A stretch of 33,629 bases of DNA from Sulfurovum sp. (lineage in GTDB: Bacteria; Campylobacterota; Campylobacteria; Campylobacterales; Sulfurovaceae). The notes beneath the pieces are model-generated. The model was given only the letters and a program-made list of their open reading frames with translations, did not search any database and had not been told where the DNA came from. The stretch is from assembly GCA_026989435.1 (NCBI GenBank), contig JALSJI010000003.1:1-33629 (forward strand). The letters run 5' to 3'. Shown piece after piece: positions 1 through 6,895 of this stretch. Each line of letters starts with the position of its first letter. Position 1 is the first letter of the stretch. Position numbers and translations under genes: made by a program.

Positions 1-973
1 CCTCATAACGTGTACCGTTTAATGTAAAACTCGTACCATCCAAAGTAGCTTGCACATCTTCTATGATGTACTCTGGTGCAGGCATCTTAGAGCGTATATC
101 CAGGTTTTCTTTCGTGCCAAAGGTATGCACGTTTGACTCTGGTTTGACCCTAGCACTCTCATGCACCCATGCCTGCTTTAGTCTGTTAGTTTTGAGTATC
201 TCCATTTTTGTGTTGCGTATGTTTTCCATGGTCTTAAAGTACTCTATATGTGCAGGGCCTATCTTTCCTACAACCACATAGTGAGGGTTTACAAACGTAC
301 TTATCTCTCCTATGTCACCCTCACCTCTAGCTCCCATCTCTACCACATAGATTTCTGTATCAGAGGGTAAATCGTTGTTGATATCTATCATCACACCGCT
401 TAGCGTATTTACCGAGCGTGGTGTGTTGTAGGTGTTATATTTGGCTTTTAACAAGTGTGCTATGATATTTTTTATACCGGTTTTTCCGTAACTGGCTGTG
501 ATACCGACTATTTTCATATTTGGCATTGATTCTATCTTTTTTTGTGCTTTTTGTTTAAAGCCATGTAAAAGCATTTTTTCTATTAAGAGGGAGATGAAAA
601 ATGCCAGAAAAATAGGGATAATTACGGCAAAGTGCTTAAAGACTATTGCGAAAAAGAGTGCGAAAAATAGCAAGGCGGCAAAAAACCGTTTGATTCGTCC
701 TGTAAAGACAAGAGGTTTATCTAAGCCCTTATACCAATAGCCAAGGAGTATCAAATAGAGAATAACCACAATAAAACTATACTCTGATTTTGCCTCTGCT
801 ACGGTATAAAGTATAAAAGGGAGCAGAAAATAGATGATATGCCACCACTGTTTTGTGTGATGAAAAAGTACCCGTTTGAGTTTATAGCTATACCACTGCA
901 AGTTTGTGATGAAATAGTATCCCGTCGAGAGGATAAAAAGTACATAGGCTATCGTATTTAAGAGTTGGAACAT
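1..973 (-). CDS. murF: MurF, UDP-MurNAc-tripeptide--D-Ala-D-Ala ligase (partial, C-terminus beyond window)
   Basis: The reading frame is open from the ATG at 973 to the window edge (about 324 residues), so the C-terminal part is missing. MurF joins D-Ala-D-Ala to UDP-MurNAc-tripeptide in the cytoplasm, the last soluble step of the peptidoglycan precursor. An ATP-loop motif of Mur ligases, GITASYGKTG, is visible, followed by VVEMGARGEGDIGEI and an HIEYF segment, all typical of the central domain. Unlike most MurF proteins, the first ~160 residues are hydrophobic with several predicted membrane helices, an N-terminal extension I associate with Campylobacterota MurF. The start overlaps the 3' end of the upstream hydrolase gene by 16 bases, which argues for one transcript. 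Identity as a Mur ligase is secure; MurF rather than another Mur ligase rests on the central motifs and context. Confidence 0.88.
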   Translation of the reverse strand, partial: MFQLLNTIAYVLFILSTGYYFITNLQWYSYKLKRVLFHHTKQWWHIIYFLLPFILYTVAEAKSEYSFIVVILYLILLGYWYKGLDKPLVFTGRIKRFFAALLFFALFFAIVFKHFAVIIPIFLAFFISLLIEKMLLHGFKQKAQKKIESMPNMKIVGITASYGKTGIKNIIAHLLKAKYNTYNTPRSVNTLSGVMIDINNDLPSDTEIYVVEMGARGEGDIGEISTFVNPHYVVVGKIGPAHIEYFKTMENIRNTKMEILKTNRLKQAWVHESARVKPESNVHTFGTKENLDIRSKMPAPEYIIEDVQATLDGTSFTLNGTRYE

Positions 974-1698
974 TCGTTTTCCTTACATTGTTCGGTTATG
1001 GTGTGAGCAATAAATTCATTATGTCGTAAAAAGAAAAAATGATCACCCTTTAGCGGATAGAGTGTTGATGTTTGTATCAGTGTATTTATCTTCTCTCCCG
1101 TATAGAGTGGCGTAGCTGTATCTTCTTTGCCCCAAAAACAGAGTGTCTTACTTTTACTTTGAGCAAAATATGCTTCAAAATCTTCATCAACCACATTTTT
1201 AAAGGTCTCATACATCTCATGACTCATATTTTCTACATCCTTGCTCTTGAATAGATCACGCAAAAAGGTCATGCCAAGGGGTTTTAAAAACTTTACGGTG
1301 GCGATTTTGAGTTTAATAGACCATGGCTTTTTTGTTACAATACCGGCTGAGGAGAGGAGTACGAGACAAGGTGTGTCAAGCAGTGTAGAGACTTTGCCTC
1401 CAAAAGAGTGTCCCATTGCTATTTTGGGAGTAAGATTTAGCGTATTAAGGAATAGTTGGATAATGTGTGCGTAGTCGTGTGTAGTAAGTATCATGTGATT
1501 GCCAGACTTACCAAAACCAGGCATATCTACATAGATATGTTTATACTCTGGGAGTTTGGTGCCAAAAGCTTGTTTCATTATCTCTTTATTGCTTCCCCAT
1601 CCATGAAGTACCAGAAGTACGCTCTTTTGTGCGGGATTTACTATTTCATAGGAGAGTTGGAAGGTATGCTCTTTATAAATTATCTCTCTAGATGCCAT
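958..1698 (-). CDS. alpha/beta hydrolase
   Basis: A 246-residue alpha/beta-hydrolase fold enzyme. An HGWG oxyanion-hole motif lies at residues 32-35, the nucleophile elbow GHSFGG puts the catalytic Ser at 98, Asp193 sits in WGKEDTATP, and His220 in GDHFFF completes a plausible triad. There is no signal peptide, so it is probably cytoplasmic. The substrate cannot be read from sequence; the fold covers esterases, lipases and C-C hydrolases. It lies directly upstream of murF with a 16-base overlap. I recall the same hydrolase-murF pairing in Campylobacter jejuni, which suggests a conserved operon but not necessarily a role in wall synthesis. Downstream of the L,D-transpeptidase genes, it is separated from them by 32 bases. 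Confidence 0.85.
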   Translation of the reverse strand: MASREIIYKEHTFQLSYEIVNPAQKSVLLVLHGWGSNKEIMKQAFGTKLPEYKHIYVDMPGFGKSGNHMILTTHDYAHIIQLFLNTLNLTPKIAMGHSFGGKVSTLLDTPCLVLLSSAGIVTKKPWSIKLKIATVKFLKPLGMTFLRDLFKSKDVENMSHEMYETFKNVVDEDFEAYFAQSKSKTLCFWGKEDTATPLYTGEKINTLIQTSTLYPLKGDHFFFLRHNEFIAHTITEQCKENECSNS

Positions 1699-1730
1699 GT
1701 TTCACCGTTTTTTTTAGTTTAAATATTTTA

Positions 1731-2528
1731 CTACTCATTTGCTTCATGTATGGTATAGTGTCGGTTTTCTACCTTGATAAGCGGAGGCAGTTTTTCCGTT
1801 TCAAAGTAGTCGTATCCCTGTTTAAGTTCAGCCCAAAAGTCATACCATTTGCTGTCTTGGTAGGCTGCCATATTTTCAGAGGTCATATAAAAAGGGTATG
1901 CGTGCACCTGTACATATTTTTGTCCTTTTTTTAAAGCCCCTTCTACTAGCGTATAAATCTCTTCTATCTTTTCATTTGTCATTGCATAGCATCCTACAGA
2001 GACACACTCTCCATGGACCATGAGGTAAGAGCCTGTGCGTTTGTGTGCCCTGTCATAGGCATTGGGATACCCAAGATTGAATGCCAGGTGGTATTTGCTG
2101 TTTGGATTTAAAAGATTTTTTGTCACCTTATAGAAGCCTTCAGGTGCCTGTTTATCGCCCTCTTTGAGTTTAGGCCCCAGTATCCCTGAGTATTTACAGA
2201 TAGGATAACGTTTAAAGAGGAGATATTTCTCTTTGGGTTTAATCCATACTTCAAGTAGAGATTCCTTTTTAAAAATACGTATAAATAGACGATCCCCTAT
2301 TTTTGCTCCAATGACATTGAGCCGTTCATCAAAACCGATTTTAGAGAACTCTTTGTGATCTGTTTTTTTGGGATTTAGGGTGGTATTGTTTTTTTCTGTA
2401 GTGCCGGGAATCATTTGACCCTTCTTATGAGATGGATCGCTTGGAGTAAAGATATATGCCAGTAATGCTATAACTATTGCAAAATATAACAGATATGCAA
2501 AGTGAGAGATACTTTTCTTTTTTTTCAT
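1731..2528 (-). CDS. membrane-anchored L,D-transpeptidase of the YafK type
   Basis: A 265-residue protein with one N-terminal membrane helix (about residues 9-27) and a periplasmic YkuD-type catalytic domain. The active-site signature reads HGECVSVGCYAMT, with His172 and Cys180. The change from the usual SHGC to SVGCYAMT is typical of the YafK branch, as is the following stretch ending in QVHAYPFYMT. YafK-type enzymes edit peptidoglycan; E. coli DpaA (YafK) detaches Braun lipoprotein from diaminopimelate. No Lpp gene is visible here, so the local substrate is unknown. The gene starts 15 bases after the stop of the YcbB-like L,D-transpeptidase, making an operon with it, the hydrolase and murF. 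An alternative is a carboxypeptidase role of the Helicobacter Csd6 kind. Confidence 0.85.
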   Translation of the reverse strand: MKKKKSISHFAYLLYFAIVIALLAYIFTPSDPSHKKGQMIPGTTEKNNTTLNPKKTDHKEFSKIGFDERLNVIGAKIGDRLFIRIFKKESLLEVWIKPKEKYLLFKRYPICKYSGILGPKLKEGDKQAPEGFYKVTKNLLNPNSKYHLAFNLGYPNAYDRAHKRTGSYLMVHGECVSVGCYAMTNEKIEEIYTLVEGALKKGQKYVQVHAYPFYMTSENMAAYQDSKWYDFWAELKQGYDYFETEKLPPLIKVENRHYTIHEANE

Positions 2529-2543
2529 GACTTTATAACATCT

Positions 2544-3794
2544 TTAAAAGATAAGTTTTTGCGATTTGTCGTAGCCATAAATATCATGAAAGAGTTTTAG
2601 GTTACCCGATTCATCTACATAGGCTGTGAAATATACCGTATGGACATAGAGAGGTTTGTCAAGTATCAAATGTCTTGTTTTTCCCGAACCATACCAGCTC
2701 TCTACGGATTCTATACTTTTACTGCTATATTTTGATGTGACATGTTTGAGGAGTGTCTTTGGTTTGTTTAACCTTATACAGCCATGGGAAAAGGCTCTTC
2801 TTTCTCTGTTAAAAAGTACTTTTGTCTGCGTATCATGTATATAGACGGCATGTCTGTTCGGGAAGATGAATTTCATCTTGCCCAATCCATTTTTTTGCGA
2901 GGGTACCTGGACAAGTTTATAGGGGATATATCCTTTGCCGTCTTTTGGGTATTTGGACCAGTCAACGGTGGCAGGGTTGATTTTTGGTGAACGTAAATCA
3001 TAGGAGTCTTTATGTAGTTGCATGCCTTTTGCCGCTACCCAACCCGGATTTGCCTTGATTTTGGGGATATAGGATTTTCTCATAATAGAGTCCGGTACAT
3101 TCCATTGCGGATTTATCTGTACATATTTCATACGTTCAGAAAAGACAGGTGTTTGCATGTTTGTCTTACCGACAATTACTTTGGATTTTAATACTGTTTT
3201 TCCATTTTCTACGATGCGAAGCTTATATTCTGGTATATTTATAAGGGCATAGTGTGTTCCCATAACCGGTTTTAATAGTTTGGTTCTTTCGATATTCAAA
3301 CGTATCTTTTTAAGATGTTCGGGTTTGCTCTCTTTGCTTTTGCTTAAGAGACGGTACTTCTCTATTAGTGCGTTAAATTGCGGTGTAGTAGGTATATAGG
3401 GCTTGAGAATATCTTTTATGCTCTCTCCTGCTTTAAGTTTCATCCGAATATCGGATGGTTTGACTTTTTGATAGTTGATTGCATAATAGGTATCTATCTC
3501 TTTGGCTCTTTTCGCCCGTTGTGAGGCTTTAAAAGCTTTTATATCGATACATGAATTTGCAAGATTATTGGTATAGGCGATAAGCAGTTTTGTCATCAGT
3601 TTCGTATCTCTTGAGGATTTTATTTGCTCATATAATCTTTTTTGGTTGCATAAGGACATATAAGTATCGTTTTTTAATATGTTTAAAAATTCATTTTTTT
3701 GTCCATATCTCCAACCTTGACTATCGGGTATTCCTACGCATCCGCTTAAGATGATGGCTGTTAAGATAGCAGATAACATCTTAAATTGTTTCAT
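2544..3794 (-). CDS. lipoprotein L,D-transpeptidase of the YcbB (LdtD) type
   Basis: A YkuD-domain transpeptidase of 416 residues. I chose the ATG at 3794 rather than the in-frame ATG at 3809 because AAAGGA lies six bases before it. This start yields a clean lipoprotein signal ending in LSGC, with lipid-carrying Cys19. The second half carries IVGKTNMQTP, then INPQWNVP, which is the signature of the YcbB/LdtD branch, and the catalytic motif AFSHGCIRLNKP with Cys339 (counted from this start). Family members form 3-3 cross-links between meso-diaminopimelate residues. It is shorter than E. coli YcbB (about 615 residues), and the N-terminal 180 residues are helical and charged. It is probably the first gene of the LDT-LDT-hydrolase-murF operon, about 70 bases after the flavoprotein stop. 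Confidence 0.87.
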   Translation of the reverse strand: MKQFKMLSAILTAIILSGCVGIPDSQGWRYGQKNEFLNILKNDTYMSLCNQKRLYEQIKSSRDTKLMTKLLIAYTNNLANSCIDIKAFKASQRAKRAKEIDTYYAINYQKVKPSDIRMKLKAGESIKDILKPYIPTTPQFNALIEKYRLLSKSKESKPEHLKKIRLNIERTKLLKPVMGTHYALINIPEYKLRIVENGKTVLKSKVIVGKTNMQTPVFSERMKYVQINPQWNVPDSIMRKSYIPKIKANPGWVAAKGMQLHKDSYDLRSPKINPATVDWSKYPKDGKGYIPYKLVQVPSQKNGLGKMKFIFPNRHAVYIHDTQTKVLFNRERRAFSHGCIRLNKPKTLLKHVTSKYSSKSIESVESWYGSGKTRHLILDKPLYVHTVYFTAYVDESGNLKLFHDIYGYDKSQKLIF

Positions 3795-3865
3795 ATATTG
3801 TCCTTTCATTCTTTAGGATTAGTCTCGATTGAATCGGCAGTATTGCAACTTTTTGTCAATAAAAG

Positions 3866-5017
3866 TCATTGCATATATAAAGAGTGTGTAATGCTCTTTG
3901 CAGATGCGTAGGCAGATGAAAATGCCCACTGAAAGTTGTATCCGCCTAATCTACCTGTAACATCTAAGATCTCTCCGATAAAGTATAAATTTTCTACTTT
4001 TTTGCTCATCATGGTATCACTGTCTATTTCGGCTGTCTCTATACCTCCTTTGGTTACTTCGGCTTTTGTATAGCCAAAAGTGCCTGCAGGAGCGAAACGG
4101 TACCTGTTTAGTACTTGTAGTATTGCAGCCTCTTTGCGTGTAAAAGTGCAATATGCCTTGTCTTGTAGTCCTAATTTTAGCAAAAATGCCTTAGTAAGAC
4201 GTTTTGGCAGAGGTAGGAGGGATGAGATGTATTTTGTGCTCTTTGCTATTTTTTCCCATGAAAAATCCGGCAAAAAATCAATCTCTATCTCTCCTTTTGT
4301 CCAATAGAGTGAGGCATCAAGTACGGCAGGACCGCTTATTCCCCTATGCGTGAAGAGTAATGCACCTTTGCATACGCAATGATCTACTTTGATGTGGACT
4401 CCACAGGATATACCGCTTAACTCTTTAAAAAAGAACTGCTCTTTTTGTAGGGTAAGCCCCACGAGTGCAGGTGCCGGTTTTTTGATAGTATGTCCAAAAA
4501 ATCGGGCTATCTCATATCCTATACCGCTTGCTCCTAGTTTTGGAAAACTCAGTCCGCCTGAAGCGACTACTATATATTCTGCACTATATATGCGATTTTT
4601 TGTATGTACATTGAAGTATCTCTCTTTTTTACTCACCTTATAGACGGTTTCATTGAGTAAGAGATGCTGTTTTTTAATCTCTTTTTTAAAAATATCTGTT
4701 AATTGTGAGGCTGAATGATTACAGAAATATTGCCCTTTTTTTCGTATTACGGGCACAAGTTTATGTTTTTTCAACCAAAGAAGCAAATCATCATTTGAGA
4801 AAGCATGCAGACTAGGCCGGATAAAACGACTTTTGGCTAGAAAATACTCAGTACCCATCTTTTGATTGGTAATATTGCATTTCCCCCCACCGGAGATATC
4901 TATCTTTGCACCAACCTTATTATTGGATTCTATGAGTAGCGCACTCTTTTTAGGTAGTAAGGATGCAAGCATCAATCCACTGGCTCCTCCACCTATAATG
5001 ATAACTTTAGGATTCAT
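3866..5017 (-). CDS. HI0933-family FAD-dependent oxidoreductase
   Basis: A 383-residue flavoprotein. The dinucleotide-binding motif IIIGGGASGLM is at residues 6-16, the family signature GGGKCNITN at 43-51, a GGLSFPKLGASG stretch in the middle, and a second FAD contact GEILDVTGRLGGYNFQW at about 348-364 followed by AFSSAYASAK. This arrangement defines the HI0933/BaiN/RdsA-like family of NAD(P)/FAD-dependent oxidoreductases. Its physiological substrate is not established; a flavin-linked redox role is all that can be said. The start is fixed by the dinucleotide fold beginning at residue 4. There is no Shine-Dalgarno sequence upstream; a TATAAT lies seven bases before the ATG, so the transcript is probably leaderless. 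Nothing in the sequence looks damaged. Confidence 0.9.
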   Translation of the reverse strand: MNPKVIIIGGGASGLMLASLLPKKSALLIESNNKVGAKIDISGGGKCNITNQKMGTEYFLAKSRFIRPSLHAFSNDDLLLWLKKHKLVPVIRKKGQYFCNHSASQLTDIFKKEIKKQHLLLNETVYKVSKKERYFNVHTKNRIYSAEYIVVASGGLSFPKLGASGIGYEIARFFGHTIKKPAPALVGLTLQKEQFFFKELSGISCGVHIKVDHCVCKGALLFTHRGISGPAVLDASLYWTKGEIEIDFLPDFSWEKIAKSTKYISSLLPLPKRLTKAFLLKLGLQDKAYCTFTRKEAAILQVLNRYRFAPAGTFGYTKAEVTKGGIETAEIDSDTMMSKKVENLYFIGEILDVTGRLGGYNFQWAFSSAYASAKSITHSLYMQ

Positions 5018-5029
5018 TGTAAGATTATA
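5018..5029 (-). promoter_or_regulatory. -10 element (TATAAT) placing transcription start at the flavoprotein ATG
   Basis: On the minus strand a perfect TATAAT occupies 5029-5024. Usual spacing puts +1 at 5017, which is the A of the flavoprotein ATG. The bases between (CTTACA) contain no ribosome-binding site, consistent with a leaderless mRNA. Inferred from sequence only. Confidence 0.45.
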
Positions 5030-5066
5030 TCCTAATCTGAAGAGAGATATTCTATAAGTAGTATGT

Positions 5067-5072
5067 TATACT
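5067..5072 (+). promoter_or_regulatory. candidate -10 element for the cytochrome / NlpC-P60 pair
   Basis: TATACT in a very AT-rich stretch, about 28 bases before the cytochrome ATG, leaving a leader of roughly 22 bases that contains AAAGG. No -35 box is evident, as is usual for Campylobacterota sigma-70 promoters. Confidence 0.35.
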
Positions 5073-5100
5073 ATTTAAAATTGATATAAAAGGTTCTATG

Positions 5101-5454
5101 ATGATAAGAGGTATTTCTATTCTATTGTTATTTGTCTACTCCGTTGTATGGAGTGATGCGGCAGAGAGATACGATACAAAGGCTTTTCGAACAATCACCA
5201 AACTCTGTTCTTCGTGTCACGGTACGCCTTTTTATATGGCTAAACAGATCGATGAGGATGATTGGGAGTTTTATTTTAATACGAAAGGAAAGTTAGAAAA
5301 ACTGCATAGTACAAAACCAAAAGCACTTGCAAACTTAAAAAAAGCACTCTTTAAAAATCGTAAAAGTCGTCTTTTGAAATTTTTTATAGACAACTCTAAG
5401 TTTTCCGGTGCAGTTAATGGTTGTGATGCAAATTTTTGTGGGACACATCATTGA
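5101..5454 (+). CDS. small secreted monohaem c-type cytochrome
   Basis: A 117-residue protein from the second of two adjacent ATG codons (5098 and 5101). The second is better spaced from AAAAGG at 5089-5094. A signal peptide covers about residues 1-21. One haem-attachment motif, CSSCH, is at 36-40, with Met46 (GTPFYMAK) a possible but unusually close axial ligand. The rest is short, lysine-rich and unlike a classical cytochrome c fold. The C-terminus ends with CDANFCGTHH, giving two further cysteines and two histidines that could form a disulfide or bind metal. It is therefore a periplasmic electron carrier or haem sensor of unknown partner. Its stop overlaps the next gene's likely start, suggesting co-expression with the NlpC/P60 peptidase. 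Confidence 0.75.
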   Translation: MIRGISILLLFVYSVVWSDAAERYDTKAFRTITKLCSSCHGTPFYMAKQIDEDDWEFYFNTKGKLEKLHSTKPKALANLKKALFKNRKSRLLKFFIDNSKFSGAVNGCDANFCGTHH

Positions 5455-6146
5455 TTCAAAAGGTTGCTGTGTTCAGGGTAATAACGGGTCTGTTCCTCTG
5501 TACGATATTGACGGATGCAAGCTTTTTACTTATAAGTGAGAAAGATGGCACCGTTGTAGATCACCGCAATTTAAAGCCTCAGAAAAATGCCTCTTTGTTG
5601 CAAGATTCTAGAGAATACTCTTTACAAGCCGTGTATGATGCACTTCATCGTGAAGCGAACCTGGCACGAGCAGCACAGGCGGCTAAAAAAGCGGTTCAAA
5701 AGATTAGGAAGATAGAAGAAGAGAGGAAAAGAGAGGGAGAGGTATACGCTCTTACCTCAGAGGATCAAGAGAGTTTGCTTTCCTACGCTAAATATTTTAA
5801 AGGAGGCAGATATAGATGGGGAGGTACAACGCCAAAGGGCTTTGATTGTTCGGGATATGTTCAATATCTTTATAAAAAATATAATATTCACTTGCCAAGA
5901 ACGGCCTTGGAGCAGTCTAAAGAGGGTATTCCCGTAGAGAGAGATGCACTGAAGAAAGGCGATCTCCTCTTTTTTCTCACGGACGAGAAACGGGGTATTG
6001 CCGTAACACATGTAGGTATTTATCTTGGAGAGGGAGAGTTTATACATGCAGCTTCTAAGAAAAAAGGAATTATTATCTCTCCTCTGGATAGAGGTTATTA
6101 TGCAGAGAAGTTTTTATTTGCCAAAAGGATTTTAAAAGAGGGATAA
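5451..6146 (+). CDS. secreted NlpC/P60 cysteine peptidase (peptidoglycan hydrolase)
   Basis: A periplasmic or outer-membrane-facing endopeptidase that should cut stem peptides of peptidoglycan. The C-terminal domain holds the NlpC/P60 triad: Cys133 in FDCSGYV, His187 in THVGIYLG and His199 in FIHAAS. An N-terminal signal-like hydrophobic stretch and a charged helical linker (about residues 60-100) precede it. No ATG is available at the right place. TTG at 5451 overlaps the cytochrome TGA and is used here; GTG at 5469, with AAAAGG five bases before it, is an equally good start; TTG at 5436 is possible but weaker. The stop codon at 6144-6146 directly abuts the ruvA stop on the other strand. Function is secure at family level; the exact bond cleaved is not known. 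Confidence 0.85.
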   Translation: MIQKVAVFRVITGLFLCTILTDASFLLISEKDGTVVDHRNLKPQKNASLLQDSREYSLQAVYDALHREANLARAAQAAKKAVQKIRKIEEERKREGEVYALTSEDQESLLSYAKYFKGGRYRWGGTTPKGFDCSGYVQYLYKKYNIHLPRTALEQSKEGIPVERDALKKGDLLFFLTDEKRGIAVTHVGIYLGEGEFIHAASKKKGIIISPLDRGYYAEKFLFAKRILKEG

Positions 6147-6704
6147 TTAGAGGCGTTGTAGTTTTTTCAGTCCCTCTTTAACCAGTGTAGCGGTATCTCC
6201 TGATAGACCGGTAAGAGCTTTTCGTATGGTATCTGTTTTAAATCCTAGGCTCTCTAATGCCATAATTGCTTCCCCTAAGGCTCCTGAGTCTTGATTATCT
6301 TCAGTCGTATCGACTATAAAATCAGCCAATTCTACTAAGATACGACTGGCTGCTTTTGGTCCTATACCGGGGACACGTTTAAGCATACCGACATCTTTAG
6401 AAGCCACTACTTTGCTAAAGGTCTCAGGTGTAAACGTGGAACAGATAGCCAAACCTACTTTAGGACCGACACCATTTATCTTTAATAGTGTATCAAACAT
6501 TTTTTTTTCGTTGATATCTATAAAACCATAAAGATTATTGCTCTCTTCACGTATGATTTGTGTGGTAAATAGTTTTATCTTTGTCTCTTGTATTTTATTG
6601 GATGTGTTTATTGATATATGCACTTTATAGACGAGACCTTGTACATTGATATGCACATATGTGGGTTCTTTGTGTTCTACGCTTCCTTCAATACCTACTA
6701 TCAT
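6147..6704 (-). CDS. ruvA: RuvA, Holliday junction branch-migration subunit
   Basis: About 185 residues, the normal length for RuvA. The N-terminal OB-fold begins MIVGIEGSV. Two helix-hairpin-helix motifs follow in the middle, around [12 protein letters not shown] and [13 protein letters not shown], and the C-terminal three-helix RuvB-binding domain ends with GLKKLQRL. RuvA tetramers hold four-way junctions and load the RuvB motor during recombinational repair. Two ATG codons are adjacent (6707 and 6704); the second gives the family-typical MIV start, and GGAG lies eight bases before it. No ruvB or ruvC is in the window. The gene is convergent with the NlpC/P60 gene with zero spacing, so no terminator can lie between them. 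Confidence 0.95.
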   Translation of the reverse strand: MIVGIEGSVEHKEPTYVHINVQGLVYKVHISINTSNKIQETKIKLFTTQIIREESNNLYGFIDINEKKMFDTLLKINGVGPKVGLAICSTFTPETFSKVVASKDVGMLKRVPGIGPKAASRILVELADFIVDTTEDNQDSGALGEAIMALESLGFKTDTIRKALTGLSGDTATLVKEGLKKLQRL

Positions 6705-6859
6705 CAAAACTCCATTGTTTTATGATTTTTATAAAGTATAACATGAATTTCAATGTTTGTAGAATAGTATGTCATATTGTCATATTTTGTGTTATGTATA
6801 GGGCTGTCGTATATTTTTTATATGCTATGGGTAAGATATCCTTCAATATAAAATTATGG

Positions 6860-6865
6860 TAGAAT
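6860..6865 (+). promoter_or_regulatory. candidate -10 element upstream of the SulP gene
   Basis: TAGAAT preceded by an AT-rich stretch with runs of T, the usual look of a Campylobacterota sigma-70 promoter. It would give a leader of about 24 bases ending in AAGGTGGG before the TTG start at 6896. Confidence 0.3.
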
Positions 6866-6895
6866 GCCGGGCATATATCTAAGTAAGGTGGGACT

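Noticed and set aside
63-740. Two plus-strand open frames within the murF region
   Set aside because: The minus strand reads as one continuous Mur ligase with a P-loop; the plus frames are its antisense shadow.
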